Assembly: GCA_028583605.1 (NCBI GenBank) | Contig: CM053328.1 | Span: 17,315,982-17,379,981 of the forward strand | DNA from: Dastarcus helophoroides | Taxonomy: Eukaryota > Arthropoda > Insecta > Coleoptera > Bothrideridae | Reading direction: 5' to 3' | DNA length: 64,000 nucleotides | Part shown: positions 23,561 to 35,940 of the stretch, piece after piece | How the letters are laid out: each line of letters begins with the position of its first letter | Numbering within the stretch: position 1 is the first letter of the stretch | Notes under the pieces: model-generated | Database searches by the model: none | Told to the model about the DNA's origin: nothing | What the model saw: only the letters and a program-made list of their open reading frames with translations | Position numbers and translations under genes: made by a program

Positions 23561-24100
23561 ATTTAAGTTTTCTGGCATGTATGTTGTGGGTTTTATTACA
23601 AAACTTTTGACTGGACTGTATCTAGGCAACTACCTTGAGTAAAATTTCTAGCATACTTGAATATACTCGAACAGTTTTGAGAAAAAGTAAAATTTGAAAG
23701 TATAATTTCGTAATTTTAAGGAATAAGTTGACATTTCGATATTTATAAAAATAAATCCCAAGCTTTTGAATTTAAGCTAGGATTTTGGAGGAAATTTCGG
23801 GAGTAAAGTATAAATTTCGAAAAAGTAGGCAATTTTGAGCAAAAGATAAAAATTAGTTAAACTATTCAAATTTATATTCAAATTTAAAGTATAAATTTGG
23901 AAAAAATTCAAATAGAGATGATGAAAGTTAAAAAATTAAAGTTGAATTTTCTGAAAATGAATTTTGTTCTGGCAAATTACTCTTATCTAGATGAGATTTC
24001 GGAAGGGGCTGAACACGCTTAGCTTCCTCATGGCGACATGTCTTTATGGAGTTTGGAGAGAGAATAAATATAATAACTAGAAATAAAAATTTCTGGTTCA
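23561..24100. other. Intronic, nothing recognised apart from degenerate repeat
   Basis: Positions 23640-23940 are of the AAATTTCGA-type degenerate repeat. No gene. Confidence 0.4.
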
Positions 24101-24530
24101 GTATCTCTCTCAAGATAATATCTTGGCTGTCGAAAAGCGTTAGAGCAACCTTTGTTGTGTTTTTAAATCTTTCTTGGTTTCAGGGGACAATTTTGGTATT
24201 TCAAGTTTTTTTAAAAATCACGAAATTAATGTTTTTATTGCGGCTGGATCTTCCACCTTAAAAGTTTGCCGATGCATGGATTAGAACTAGAACAAAACAA
24301 AACGGAGTTTTAATTGATTGGGTTTTGTATTGAAACACAGAACTTGCCCCCTGAAACCAAGAAAAATTAAAAAACACAACAAAGGTTGCTCTAACGCGTT
24401 TCGACAGCCAAGCTGTCATCTTCAGAGAGAAACTTTGTTGTGTTTTTTAATTTTTCTTGGTTTCAGGGGACAAGTTCTGTGTTTCAATTTTTGACGATAA
24501 CCAAGGACCAGTCCGTTCCATCAAACTTAT
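24100..24530. repeat. Penelope-like terminal repeats, inverted copies
   Basis: Three copies of one repeat lie here. One (24104-24203) reads GGCTGTCGAAAAGCGTTAG then CTTTCTTGGTTTCAGGGGAC. A second (24345-24430) is inverted relative to the first. A third (24428-24500) again runs the other way, so 24345-24490 is a palindrome. The same repeat occurs next to the Penelope-like coding fragment at 28800-28900 and as palindromes at 35730-35935 and 50003-50100. Three of the copies (24.5, 35.7 and 50.1 kb) are flanked by GATAACCAAGGACCAGTCCG-like sequence. Confidence 0.65.
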
Positions 24531-25086
24531 GGGTTTTGTATATTTTCCGATAAATATTTCGTTCGCCGCACTCTCATTAAACTAAATAGAGTGAATGTTG
24601 TGATATTATTTAATAACAAAATAAAATTAGTTGCTCCTAGATTACTCTGAATACGCATTTCCAGTACTAAGCGTCCTCCTTCAACAGAAAACCGAATTAG
24701 TACATCATTCGTGGATAAAAGGTTTCGAGTCTATTTAATCAGCATAATTTCTTTATTTTTGCACTTAACAAACAATGGAATAGTTTCGATCGATGTTAAA
24801 AGAGCTTTGCTCTGTATAATTTGTAGAAAGACTTTGTTCCTAATTAGTTCATTTCGACGAGAATTGCATCGCTTAGACATACAAAAGTTACTTATTTTCC
24901 AGTTAATTAAACAGCGTCGAGATTGCTTCTGTGGTTGCGTGATTTAATAAAACCGACTGTCTCATTAATTGCTCTCTCTATCTACATAAATGTGTTTAGC
25001 CGTTTGAAACTATTCGATTTGCTTTACTGTTAGTTGGTACGCGGAGGCCAATGTTTTTCGTCGAAAATAAGGCCAATTATACCTAC
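24531..25086. other. Intronic, nothing recognised
   Basis: Intron sequence directly downstream of CDA3 exon 2. The open frame 24711-24947 has no recognisable similarity and no supporting context. Confidence 0.35.
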
Positions 25087-25305
25087 CAGCAGTGACATCG
25101 CAATTGTCCACGTTCAATTTGAAATCGCAAATTTGTCTGTTAACGTCGAACAGCAGACCCGTGGAACATTTGAATTCGAACACTTCCCCGTCCAGGCAAA
25201 GAAAATATTTGGAACATTCGTCGGTGGTCCATATCTTGTGGGCTGGTCTAGCAGGATCTCTGTAAAAACGGCCGTTTTCTAAGCAGCGAACCTGACGTTT
25301 GGCAC
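25087..25305 (-). CDS. CDA3: Chitin deacetylase 3, exon 2 (chitin-binding domain)
   Basis: The exon is bounded by a TTTCCTCTAG acceptor and a G|GTAGGT donor. It encodes residues 29-102: AKRQVRCLENGRFYRDP, then a peritrophin-A/CBM14-type domain with cysteines in CLENG, ECSKYFLCLDG, FKCSTG, QICDF and NCD. The phase (two bases at the start, one at the end) joins the signal-peptide exon upstream (N28 then split G29) and the LDLa exon downstream (split E102). Family knowledge: this domain tethers CDA1-3 enzymes to chitin. The exon is isolated, with about 11.0 kb of intron on its 5' side and about 12.5 kb on its 3' side. Confidence 0.94.
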
Positions 25306-26588
25306 CTAGAGGAAATACGATATTCCGAAATTAAAATTAATATATAGTAAGAAAATAATAAATAAAAAAAATTTGATTAGTAAGCAGTAAAGTTCGGTCC
25401 TGTGAAATATTTATTTAGATTGTTTTAGATTTGATTTGGATGTTCTTCACGTAATAAATAATTTTTAAGTTAAAACGTAACATTGGAAACTTTTCAGAGC
25501 GTTAAAAATGGCCTAAAGCGCTTCTTTATTGACGATCGACATGAATAAATTCTAATTTCACTTTACTCTCAATCGAGTTTTGTAGCTGCAATGCCGATAA
25601 ATCATTAATTTTAACGTGAAATCGAAACTTCCGCATGAAAGAGGTAAAAGTGAACCTCGTTGTAGACATTTAAGTAGAAAATTACTCTACGTACACGTAA
25701 AGCAGTCGAATTTGAATATTTTTCGGTTAAACATTTCAACACACGGTTCCTTTTTGATATTCGGATATTTTGTTAAAGTAATTGAGTTCTTTTGGTATTG
25801 GTACCTCTTTTACATAAAACTTACTTTTAAATCCTTACTAATACATAAATGCGAAAATGCATTGTTTGCTTGTTCGCTTTCCAGGGATCAATTATTAAAT
25901 GGATTTTGACGAAGATTGACAATCCTTACGAAGCAAAATAGGTTATTTTTTATCCCAAATTTATACCCAGAAAGCTTAACTAATCTTTATAATAATCTTT
26001 TTATACGACGTAAATAATCGTAGAAAAAAGTAGGTTCAAGTCTGTGATCTTTATTTTGACGGCGGTCCTCGGACTATTGCCATGAAAGTAGGCATCTGTA
26101 TTATTGATTTTAGTAACTTTAGTAATATTTTCAGCGAGGGGTCACAAGACAAGTTGGCGGTTAATTCTCACTCCCATATAGGAAAAAATACAAAAACCAT
26201 ACCAAAATGTGGCAATCTTTAAACAAAAATCGACCTGTTTCAGTAATTTTGCCAGCCTTTTGGTTCAGTTTTATTGAATTTATTCTAGTCAAAGTTACCA
26301 CCCTCACAACCAATATTTTTTTTTTATTTCTGATTATAGTTGGATTAATTATAAAAAGTAATGTTGCAGCTGCGTCTGCTGGCAGCAGTACATTTTATAA
26401 ATCGTGTAATTAACTGGACACAGTCATCCCAATGTCATTTTCCACACAGTGACCTTTCTACTATAATTATGAGTTGAATTTAGGAATCAAATTTTTACGT
26501 TGCGGGCTGTAATTTGAAAATCTAAAATGGAAGTGTCATCACAATTTTTTTATTTTTAGATATGCGCAATAATTAAACATCAGCTCGA
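25306..26588. other. Intron 1 of CDA3, distal part; nothing recognised
   Basis: No gene or element edge was recognised. The open frames at 25616-25909 and 26207-26413 are on the opposite strand to the host gene. The second predicts a hydrophobic segment but resembles no known family and is left uncalled. Confidence 0.35.
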
Positions 26589-26688
26589 GTTTCGGATGAT
26601 GTTTCGGCCCAAAAAATTAGATTCAGCTGACGATTTTGGTTCAGCTCAACATCAGACCCAACTTCAAATTTCAAGATTAAAGATATAC

Positions 26689-28180
26689 AGGGTGCCCCAT
26701 ATCGTTATTTTCAAATTTTGGCAGCATAAAGTAGACTTAATTCTAAGACTAAAACTTGAAAACTCAACATTTCCAAGAAATTTCGACGAGTAAACAAATT
26801 CCCAAAATTGTTTCCATTTTAGTTCCAAAATATTGAGTTCAAAATTGAATATTCGACTGTTTTCTTGAAATTCCTTATAGGTCTTCAAAATTTCTAAAAA
26901 TTATCTAAATTTCTAGACATTTTTTGCTGATTTCTTTATTTGTTTACAAGTTTTAATTTTAGTTTGAAAATTTCGACATGGTTACTTTTTTCTGCTATAT
27001 CAAATATTAACTTCAAACAAATATCGACTTCTCTTTTAAGTTCTTTATTATTTTCGAAATTTAAATAACTCTTAAAACTTGTAAAACCGGAAAAGAGCAG
27101 AATTAAGCCATTTAAAGGACCCTAGGCAATGCAAGGCTCGAAAGACTTGAAATTTATAATAGAGAACCATAGAACTTTAAAAAGACAGTTTAAATTTTGA
27201 CCAAAAATTTAAAATTGTCCTTATTGAAGTTCGAAATTTCCACTTTAATTTCAACATTTCGAGAAAAAATCCTTTTGGAAATACGGTCGAAATTTTGAGA
27301 AAACGTGTCACAATTTCTAAAAAAACTAAATTTCGAATTTTTCGCCTACATTAAGGAAAAAAATAAAATCAGATCTGAACTTAGAATTTTAAAAAGAAAC
27401 CGCTTATTTACAAAAAATAACTCTTAATTTTTGAAACTTCTAGTTTATTCTTAAATAACGGCTTTAATATATAAATTACAACTTGAATGTTTAAATTAAA
27501 GCCGAATATCGAAAAAAGTCTTGATTCGAATTACTTTTAACAAGTTTCTTTAGAAAAATAGAATGTGAAATATTTATGTTTAGAAATTGCATTTGGAGGC
27601 AAACTTTTAAGAAAAACTTTAAATTTATACGAAAAATAACCAATTTTCGGCTTTGAAAATTTAAAACTTCACTCAAAACTTCACTCGCTTTCAGATGGGC
27701 AAAATTTCTACAAAAATCGAAATTTAGGATTTGAAATTAAAATATGGTTTTCCAAGAAATCTGGTAGTCTTTCAAATTAAATAACTGAATTCAAAATTTA
27801 GTATTTTTTACAAAAAAATACTTTTTTCTCTTAAAATTTAGGCTCTCTCCTCTTAAAAATAATAAAGATTTCAGATTTGAATTTGGGATTTTAAGAATAT
27901 GTAAAAAACAAATTAAACGTTTTTTTCAAATGTCAAATATTTCTAAAAAAAAATCCACATTTGATAAAGTTTTTCTTAACAGATTTGACATTTTTTTCTA
28001 AATTTCTAATTTAGGTTTGCAATTTTTACATTATTTTTCAAAATTTAGATTTTAAATTCTTAAGATTCTTAGATTTTTTTTATATATGACCTTTATCTTA
28101 GGAGTTCAATTTTCGAATTTTTTCCAAATTAAGAAACTAAAAATCTCAAAACTGAAATTCAGAATAATTGACATTTCTCA
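26689..28180. repeat. Lone CAGGGTG end followed by degenerate repeat
   Basis: At 26686-26710 the sequence reads TA then CAGGGTGCCCCATATCG, the terminus type seen on the fold-back elements, but no partner end was found. The rest, to about 28170, is the AAATTTCGA-type degenerate repeat with no gene. Confidence 0.4.
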
Positions 28181-28209
28181 CCCTTACGTTGTGGGACTCT
28201 TCAATATTC

Positions 28210-28366
28210 ATAACTGTTAAAATTTATTCACAATTAAATCAACAACAGGTAATAAAAATTCCATGATATGTCTATAAATATTTGCTGCGAGCGGAGCAGG
28301 TTTCGCTTTACAATACCATCGGCGGTTATTCCAGCAATCTGTTTAGCCCTTGTAATAATGGCTAGA
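28210..28366 (-). repeat. Penelope-like end fragment, family 2
   Basis: The sequence around GCAGGTTTCGCTTTACAATA and GGCGGTTATTCCAGCAA is homologous to 58810-58930, which lies beside a Penelope-like C-terminal coding fragment. On the minus strand both show the arrangement CNGANNNT...AAGCGAAAC. Confidence 0.5.
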
Positions 28367-28385
28367 CAAACCAACATTCGAACGT

Positions 28386-28690
28386 AGAAACATGAGGAAA
28401 ATTTTAGGACCCAAAAGATGGGAAGATGGAGAATGTAGCCGACTTATGAACTTCGAGATAAGAGACATACTGGAAGAAGATATAAAATCACAGAGAATAA
28501 GATGGTTTGGACATCTACATAGAAAAAATAAAGAAAATATATTAAAAAAAAATGACCGACCGGACATTACCAGCAAACAGAAGTAAAGGAGAACTGAAAG
28601 CAAGATGAAAGAGCCAGGTGAAGCAGGATCTAATTGCTGTGGTGGTCAGTGATGAATAAATAAAAATCGCGGACTGAAAAAATGGAATAA
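28386..28690 (+). pseudogene. RTE-type LINE reverse transcriptase, C-terminal fragment
   Basis: The open part (28392-28586) starts MRKILGPKRWEDGE and contains IKSQRIRWFGHLHRK. This is the hallmark RxLRWFGHxxRM helix near the C-terminus of RTE/BovB-like LINE polymerases. The following sequence, in a shifted frame, continues the family tail (KSQVKQDLIAV). There are stops and at least one frameshift, and everything upstream is missing. It is a 3' fragment lying between two Penelope-like repeats and inside the long first intron of CDA3, on the strand opposite to it. Confidence 0.65.
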
Positions 28691-29044
28691 AATATTTAAT
28701 ATTTGTAAAGAGTAGACTGATTTACCACACTTTAAACGAATCATTAGAGCTCTTGCAGAGCGGTTTTGAATTCTATTATGAATGTATACAAAATTGAAAT
28801 ACAAATCTTGTCCCCTGAAACCAAGAAAGATTAAAAAACACAACAGAGGTTGCTCTAACGCGTTTCGATAGCCAAACTATCATCTTCAGAGAGATACAAA
28901 TACCTAATCCTAAAATTAACCCTTATATACTAAGAATATTCCCTTCGTGCATGATTGACCGCATCCAAACGCGCGTGCGCATCTAAACACACGTCGTAGT
29001 GTCACAATTCATTAACCAACAACCTTAACTATTTTTAACAAAGA

Positions 29045-29800
29045 TCAGTGGCCTAAAGACCCAGCGTAACCATTCATAAAGTTGTTTCCAGTCTTATGGA
29101 TGGCTAAGCTTTCACAAGCATTTAACATAGTATTCTTATTTACTACTCTTAACAGTTTAATATTATTATCTATTCTATGATCTAATTCAAAAGTATGTCG
29201 AGCCACACTTGACTTCTCAGTTCTGTCATATCTCAAATGAGCCAAAAGCTCCTTCAATTGGATTTTAAGAGATCGTCTAGTTTGCCCGACGTACTTTTGA
29301 GGAGAATCTTTACATGAAATTTGGTAAATACCGGACTTGTTCGTTTGCTCTAGTTTATCTTTCAAACTACCCAAAAGCGAATTTAATTTGCCGTTAGAAC
29401 TGTAAACAACCCGGAAGCCCTGTTTTCGTAAAATTTCACCTAAACCATGCGTAAGCGAAGGTTCAAATGGAAGTGAGACGAACTTTAAATTTTTGTTTTC
29501 GTCAGCTCGGAAAGTCGTGGTATTTATTAATTGACATTTGAATTTTTTCTTATTAATAATTTTATGAATAATATTTGGATCGAAGCCATAAATCTCAGCT
29601 ATATGTTTAATTGTCTTCAACTCCTTTCCGAATCTTTTTCTATTAAGAGGAAGACTCAGAAGGCGATTGTTAAGAAAATTGAATCTTGCCATTTTGTGTT
29701 GTATGCAATGGTTAGAATCGGAAGTTATATAGCGAAAAGTACTGGTGTCTTTCCTATATACCTCAAATTCTAATCTATTTTTGTTTCTAATAACTAAGAT
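29045..29800 (-). pseudogene. Penelope-like GIY-YIG endonuclease domain and linker
   Basis: The longest open stretch (29692-29045) begins MARFNFLNNRLLSLPLN but continues upstream in frame with LEFEVYRKD...HCIQHK, so the methionine is internal, not a start. The endonuclease module is in the second half: SGIYQISCKD (GIY), QKYVGQTRRSL (YVG with the catalytic arginine), then the LAHLRYDRTEKSSVARHTFE segment, where the invariant H and later residues fit GIY-YIG nucleases of Penelope elements. The domain is open and looks intact. It is separated from the RT by a one-base deletion at about 29803, in the stretch that would read LPFLDILVI. Confidence 0.85.
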
Positions 29801-29802
29801 GT

Positions 29803-30171
29803 CTAAAATGGTAAGGTTCCTTCTTTTTCTAACTCTGCGATGAATGTAATAGTTGGAAGACGTGCATTTAATACATCGATGAAATTATTTAAATTTTGAT
29901 TTGTTGTGTCGAAAATAGCAAAAATGTCATCTACATATCTGACCCATACCTTAAGAAACAAACTACATTCATGTTTAAGACGATTTTCAAGAACATTCAT
30001 GAAGAGCTCAGTCATGAAAGGTGACAAAGGATTTCCCATTGCTGCGCCCTCAAGTTGTTCACAAAACTCGTTATTAATTTGAAAACAATTTTGTTCCATA
30101 CATGTTCTCGTTAGTGAAAAATTAGTGAATGTATAACCTAATAGAATATAATAATGTAAAAATATTAACAA
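29803..30171 (-). pseudogene. Penelope-like reverse transcriptase fragment
   Basis: The reading frame carries QLEGAAMGNPLSPFMTELFM and WVRYVDDIFAIF, the conserved B and C motifs of Penelope-like polymerases (YVDD catalytic box). The first part of the RT (fingers and motif A) is absent; the match starts at about YTFTNFSLTR. The frame ends at a stop created by the one-base loss noted for the endonuclease part. It is therefore a truncated, frameshifted copy with no activity expected. Confidence 0.85.
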
Positions 30172-30175
30172 GTTT

Positions 30176-31074
30176 TCGGTTTCGGTTCTGGTGGAAACCA
30201 GTTCAGAACCCGAAATTCGGTTTCTGCAAAATTTTAATTTGGGTTGTCTTTAGTAATTTCAGTTAATTGAAATAGTTTTATACCATTTAGCTACTTCAAT
30301 AAAGTTGTAATCTCTCAATACTCTAAAGAACATGAAATCGAAACTGGAAATTTGAAATTTAATTTTTCTTGTAATTGTGGGTAAATATCTTGAAGCTACG
30401 TTCACTTTTGTCCGAAATTTTGATCAACTCCGCAGTTATTACTTCTGCTTCATTACATTATGAATTAATACAGGCGAAATTTACATGAATTTCATTAAGT
30501 CTTAGGTAGTTTGATTAATTATTGAAGCATAAGTTAGGAATTTATTTTATGAAAAATATGCAGCTTTCTCAGCATAAATATTAAAAAGTAGTTGAGTGAG
30601 ATGAAATTCACATCCTCAGCATGGATTCGTATAATGTTGTAGATAAAAGCTATTTTTCATTTTTATGTAAGTGTATGATTTGACTTCGAAGGAAATGATA
30701 AATAATTGGGTATTTGAACATTCTATTTCAAATTTCGCATTATCGGTGCACGAGAAAACTTATCTACGAAATCAATCATGTTTTTCAATGGCTCCTTTTA
30801 GATTAAATCCCAGCTTACCGATTGCGAAACAAACGTAAAATTTCGAGACTTATTTCGTATTGAAAAATGCACGATATATGTTTACTTCAAAAGAAGATTT
30901 TAAAATTGGATTTCATAAATTTTTGGCTCAAAGATATTTCTAATCTTATAACTTACGGATTCCTAATTACAGAAGTGCATAATGGTTTACAAACAGTAAC
31001 TGAATAATTAAATAAATAGATTTTGTTAAACATGAATTTAATTGGGATGCAATAATGGAATAAGGCAACCCAAA
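30176..31074. other. Intronic, nothing recognised
   Basis: No gene. Immediately next to the truncated Penelope-like end, 30172-30225 has GGTTTCGGTT/AACCGAAA-like inverted bits, perhaps a scrap of another element. Confidence 0.35.
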
Positions 31075-31408
31075 TAAATAAATAAATAAATGGATGAATG
31101 TATGAATAAATGAACGAATATAAGAATGCATGAATGAATGAATAAATGAATGAATGAATGAATGAATGAATGAATGAATGAATGAATGAATGAATGAATG
31201 AATGAATGAATGAATGAATGAATGAATGAATGAATGAATGAATGAATGAATGAATGAATGAAAGAATGAACGAATGAACGAATGAACGAATGAACGAATG
31301 AACGAATGAACGAATGAAGGAATGAATGAATGAATGAATGAATGAATGAATGAATGAATGAATGAATGAATGAATGAATGAATAAATGAATGAATAAAGG
31401 AATTGAAT
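31075..31408 (+). repeat. (TGAA)n tetranucleotide array
   Basis: About 330 bp of TGAA/AATG repeats. The outer parts are nearly pure. A central block (about 31266-31320) alternates AATG with AACG in a regular 8-nt unit. Edges degrade into AATAAATAAA. Confidence 0.95.
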
Positions 31409-31599
31409 CAGGTTGTGTAATCTCTAAAAATAATTTACTACTAGTTGTAAGTGAAACTATATACTAATGGTGGAAGCACAATTTCTTTTTAACATTGAAA
31501 ATACTTATTATTATTTTTTATTTTAATAGAAAGGAAAAGAATCTTTGGCTACCCAGTTAGAGATCCCAAGTTAGAAATTTCTATCTATTTAGCGAAACC

Positions 31600-34500
31600 A
31601 CCACTGTGCCTTTTAAAATTTCGAGTTTAAAGTGCTGATTTTTTTAAGACCATTGATATTTGATAATTCTCTGGACATCTTAAGAAAAACAGTTTAATAT
31701 TGAACCAAAATTAAAAATATTGTGACTAAAATGAAGAATTTTAGAATTTTTTACCTACACCTGAAGTTTTTTTTTAAATGCCAATTTAAACTTTAAATCC
31801 TTATTTAAATTTTGGGTCTCAACGAAGACTGTAAAAAAATCTAAATTAAAAAAAATATTAAAACGCTGACTTCAGTTTCGAAATTTTAAAGTTTACAGTA
31901 CACACTACACAGGTCTATATTTTATGAAAGTTCTGAGTTTAAACAACATTAATTTGGAAATTTTTTTCATTTCAAAGTTTTTCTCAAAATTTAAGATTCA
32001 AATCTCATTTCTATATATTTTGAGTTTTCTTTGAACTCTGAGTTTTTATTTTAAATTTAAGTTCAAGCCTGACATTTTTTTAACTCGACAATTCGACTAT
32101 TTTATTCATGAATGTTGGAATGATCAAAGTCTAAATTTCTGGCAAAAAATAGAAATTTCGCAAAAAAGCCGTAATTTTGAGAAAACGTTGAATAAAAAAA
32201 AATAATGAAATATCAAGTTTAACATCAAAATGAAACCTTTAAACTAGAGTTTTCGAGAAATATTACGGAATTTCAGCTTCTAATTCAAAATTTTGACTTT
32301 AAATTTGAAATCTGCAAAAAATAGCTTTTAAGCTCCTACATAGGTTTAAAATAGACATTTCATTCTTAAACTATAAATTAGGATGTTTAAGTTTGTATGT
32401 TTAATCTCAATGAAAACATTTCGAAGTTATTCCCACACTTTGGAGATAATTTCCAAATCTCGGCTTTAAACTCAAAATTTGGAGAAATATTTGAGTAAAA
32501 AGTTAGAGGCTTCCTTTATTTTAATCCTACAATTAAAGGTAAAATTTCAATTGTAAAGTCCAAAGTTTAAGATTTTTTTTTAATTAAAAAATTGTCTTCG
32601 ACTTTATTCCTGGAATTGCAACTTCAATTTTTAATTTTAAATTCGTAGTTTTAAGAAACAATTGTGAATTTCATTTTTACTGTTCAATTTGGAGAAATTT
32701 GGCATTTTCATTTTTTTTACTAAAAATTAGAAAGTGAATGTCTTAAAACTTGTTTTGACTATTTTCTAAAATTAATTACAGGAATATGACTTCTTTGTCA
32801 AAAGATTTGGGAATACATAAATGATTAATTTTAATTTTAACTTGAAATTTCGAATTGTAATCGTTTAAATTATTTTCTTTAGTTAACGTAACCGAATTTT
32901 GACATTCAACTCAACATTTATGTTATCGAAAAATTTTAACCTTAATATCAAAATTTGTAATTTAATTTCAAAAGGTTGAACTTGGTTTTTCAAATTTAGA
33001 TTTTAGTCCCACAATTTTGACCTCATTTTCAACACTATTTTGCTTAAATCGACTGAAAAATTTAAAAATTACTCTTTTAAATCTAAAACTGTAAAAAAGG
33101 CGAATTTTTGAAGAAAATCAGAAGAATTTCTAAAAAAAATGCTGACTTTTTCGAAAATATAGACTTTTACAGAACTTTTTATTAAAAATTCTAATTTTTC
33201 GAAGTTTAGTTTTTTTGAAAATTTCGGTTTTTGTTTAAAAATAATTCCATTTTTCTCAAAGTTCTCGAATTTTCCTAAATTCTTGATTTATTTATTTGAA
33301 AACATTTTTTAAAAGTTTCCCCATTTTTTCAAAGTTTAGACTTTTTGTTTAAAATTTCCAGTTTTTGAAAATCCTTACTTTCTTTGAAAATGTTGAGTCT
33401 TTGGAAGCCGCAATTTTTTGGATTTCACCTTTTTTCCAAACTTTGATCTTTTTCGTATTTTCATTCTTTTTTAAATTTCAATTTTTTGGGTGTTTCGGTT
33501 TTTTAATTTGCTGTTCTTTCCAAATTTTCGATTTTTTCGGTAACTTTATCCTTTTTTGTAAAAATTAACGTTTTTAGTTCCAAGATTTTTCGAAAATTCT
33601 TACTATTTTTTGAAAATTGAATTAAAAATTTCTTCTATCCTTTATAATTTCGACTGTTTTAAATGGCGATCATTTTTTAAAATTTTGTTTTTTTTCGCAA
33701 AATTGTTTATTAAATTTTAAAATTCTTCAAAATTTTGGCTACGTATTTGAATATTTCGATTCCTTCAATCTTGACCATTTTTCAAATCCCGATTTATTAA
33801 AAAACTACCTTTCTTTTAAATGTCCTTATTTCTTTAATTTTCCATTTTTCTTGGAAAATATTTTGAAAATTTTGACTTTCATCAAAATTTCAGTTATTTT
33901 TTGAAAATGGTGACTTTTTCTTCTTCAAAATTGCAACTTTTCATAATCAGTGTACTTTTCGATTTTTTTTGTTGCTGAAAAATGTCGATTTTTTTTAGAA
34001 TTCGTACATATTTCTAAAATGTCGATTTTTTGAAATATTCCGACTATTTTTCGAAATAAAGGCTCTTAAAATTTGGAATTTTTCTAAAAAACCCGACTGA
34101 CATTTATAATTCTGTTTAAATTAGTAGGAATTATTAAAATTCTTGACTTAGTTAAAAAGTTTAATTTCTTTCAAATCCCCAATTTTTTTAATGTGTCGTT
34201 CTTTGAGGTTTTCGATCATTTTTGATTTTGATTTTACAAATTTTTAAATTTTTCTAAATTTTATCTTTTTTTAATATATTGATCTTTTATGGGATTTTAA
34301 GTTTTTATGAAAATGTAGAAATTTTTAAAAATGGCGAAATTCTCATAAACAGTTTGGGGCTTTTTCGATTTTTTTTAAAATTTTAGTTCTTTTTAAGATT
34401 ATGAATTTTTAGGACATGGATTTATTTTTAAGTTAGACATTTTTCAGAATTCGTGTGTTTTTAAAAGTTTCGTCTTCTTTGAAAATCCTGAATTTTTGGA

Positions 34501-35430
34501 GAACTTTTTTCCTAAAGAGTTTTGGTTTGAAATAAATTTGCAGATATTAAAATTTTCGAATTTTTTTAAAAATTTTCTTTTTTTTGAATTTTGACTTTTT
34601 AAAAAAAATTTGCTGTTTTTTAATATTAACCAAGTATTTTGAAAAATTTTGACCTTTTGAGAATATTGACTTCCAGTATAAGGTAAAGAAAAGAATCAAA
34701 ATCCCGAGTTCAAATCGAGCTCCAATATTACGACAAAAAATATTAACTTTGTCGAGAAAAACTCAGAAAGAACTGAGATTTAAGCATGCAATCAAAAAAA
34801 GATTTAAAGATGAAAATCACAAATTTTGGACAAGCTAATAAAATCCTTATAAAAAGTCGTAATTTTAAGTTTAAAACCAAAATTTTGAAAAAAGAAGAAT
34901 TGAAATTGTAGTCAGAAGAAATTCAAAATTTTAAAGAATAGACTAGAAATTTGCAAAAAAGAATTCAAGCTAAATGTGGAATTTTAAAGAGCATGCGAAA
35001 TTTTTAATTTTAAGTCAACATTTTATATAAATAGGTAAAATTTTGAGAAAAAGTAGAAAAGGTTTCAAACAAAGTTGAAAGTACAGAAAAAAAGGTACAA
35101 ATTTCGAGTTTAGAAAAAAGACATTACAAAAACTTTTAAAACTTTTAAACAAATGAAATGTACAAATTTTGAAATTAAAGTCAAAATAACGAAAGAGAAT
35201 TTAAATCTTTTAAAAACTGAACATTTCAGTTTAAGTTGAGAATTAGATTTAAAAAAGGCGAAACGTTAAAGGTGTAAATTCGATTAAAGAATAAAAATTA
35301 TTGAAAAAAATGTTAAGTAGGTTGAAAATTTAGAAAATTTAGGTAGACACATGAAAAAACATTTAAATCTAAAAATTTCAAGAAAAAAGTAAAAGTTTTA
35401 AATTTAAACTTCAAATTTTGGCGAAAAATT
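31600..35430. repeat. Long degenerate short-unit repeat with a strand switch
   Basis: This is the longest uninterrupted block of the AAATTTTGAC TTTTTT sequence type. From about 33000 to 34680 the T-rich strand is on top; from about 34700 to 35420 the A-rich complement is on top. No coding frame is credible; the 33365-33568 frame is almost only F, I, L, S and N. Confidence 0.7.
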
Positions 35431-35699
35431 TCATTGATGCTATTTTTAGTCAACATCAATTTAAGAACACATTTTTTAAATCTTACCTAATCAGCATCTA
35501 AGTATCTCAAACAGACAAGTAAACAAACATAACCCTGAAAAAATCGTTGTCTTGATTTGATTGTACAATGAAAGAAAAATCTTTTATTGTTGAATCCCAT
35601 TTTCGAAATGCCTATCAAAGCAACTGCGAATGAACCTCTTCTATTCATGATAGTACTGCGGATTTTTTATATCAGGAATTATTTTATTTAATTTTTTTT

Positions 35700-35940
35700 G
35701 GTGGAACGGACTGGTCCTTGGTTAACTTCAAAAATTGAAATACAAATCTTGTCCTCTGAAACCAATAAAGATTAAAAAACACAACAGAGGTTGCTCTAAC
35801 GCGTTTCGATATCCAAGCTATCATCTTCAGAGAGATACACTCTGAAGCGATAGCTTCGAAACGCGTTAGAGCAACCTTTGTGTGTTTTTTAATCTTTCTT
35901 GGTTTCATGGGACAAGATTTGCCTTTCAATTTATTAAGAT
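35700..35940. repeat. Penelope-like terminal repeat, palindromic copy
   Basis: Two copies of the terminal repeat lie head to head: TTGAAATACAAATCTTGTCC on the left and its complement (GGACAAGATTTGCCTTTCAA) on the right. Both carry the CGAAACGCGTTAGAGCAACC motif and are joined near 35840. The left flank has GGAACGGACTGGTCCTTGGT, as in other copies. Confidence 0.7.

Larger units (their letters stand above)
28800..30175 (-). mobile_element. 5'-truncated Penelope-like retroelement
   Basis: Reading on the minus strand, the element starts inside the reverse transcriptase near 30171, passes through the RT core and a GIY-YIG endonuclease, stops at 29045, and continues into an untranslated tail with the terminal repeat at about 28807-28900. 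The RT-then-GIY-YIG order identifies a Penelope-like element. It is cut at the 5' side (no N-terminal half of the RT) and has a frameshift between the RT and linker parts. It sits in intron 1 of CDA3, in the same orientation as the gene. Confidence 0.88.

Noticed and set aside
24104..24440. Canonical hammerhead ribozymes in the Penelope-like repeats
   Set aside because: No position shows the strict CUGAUGA box followed by a stem and GAAA with a proper cleavage triplet. The resemblance is therefore listed only as a motif to test, not annotated as a ribozyme.
26207..26413. Possible small membrane protein
   Set aside because: One hydrophobic segment is predicted, but there is no family resemblance, no composition shift from the surrounding intron, and no promoter or splice context.
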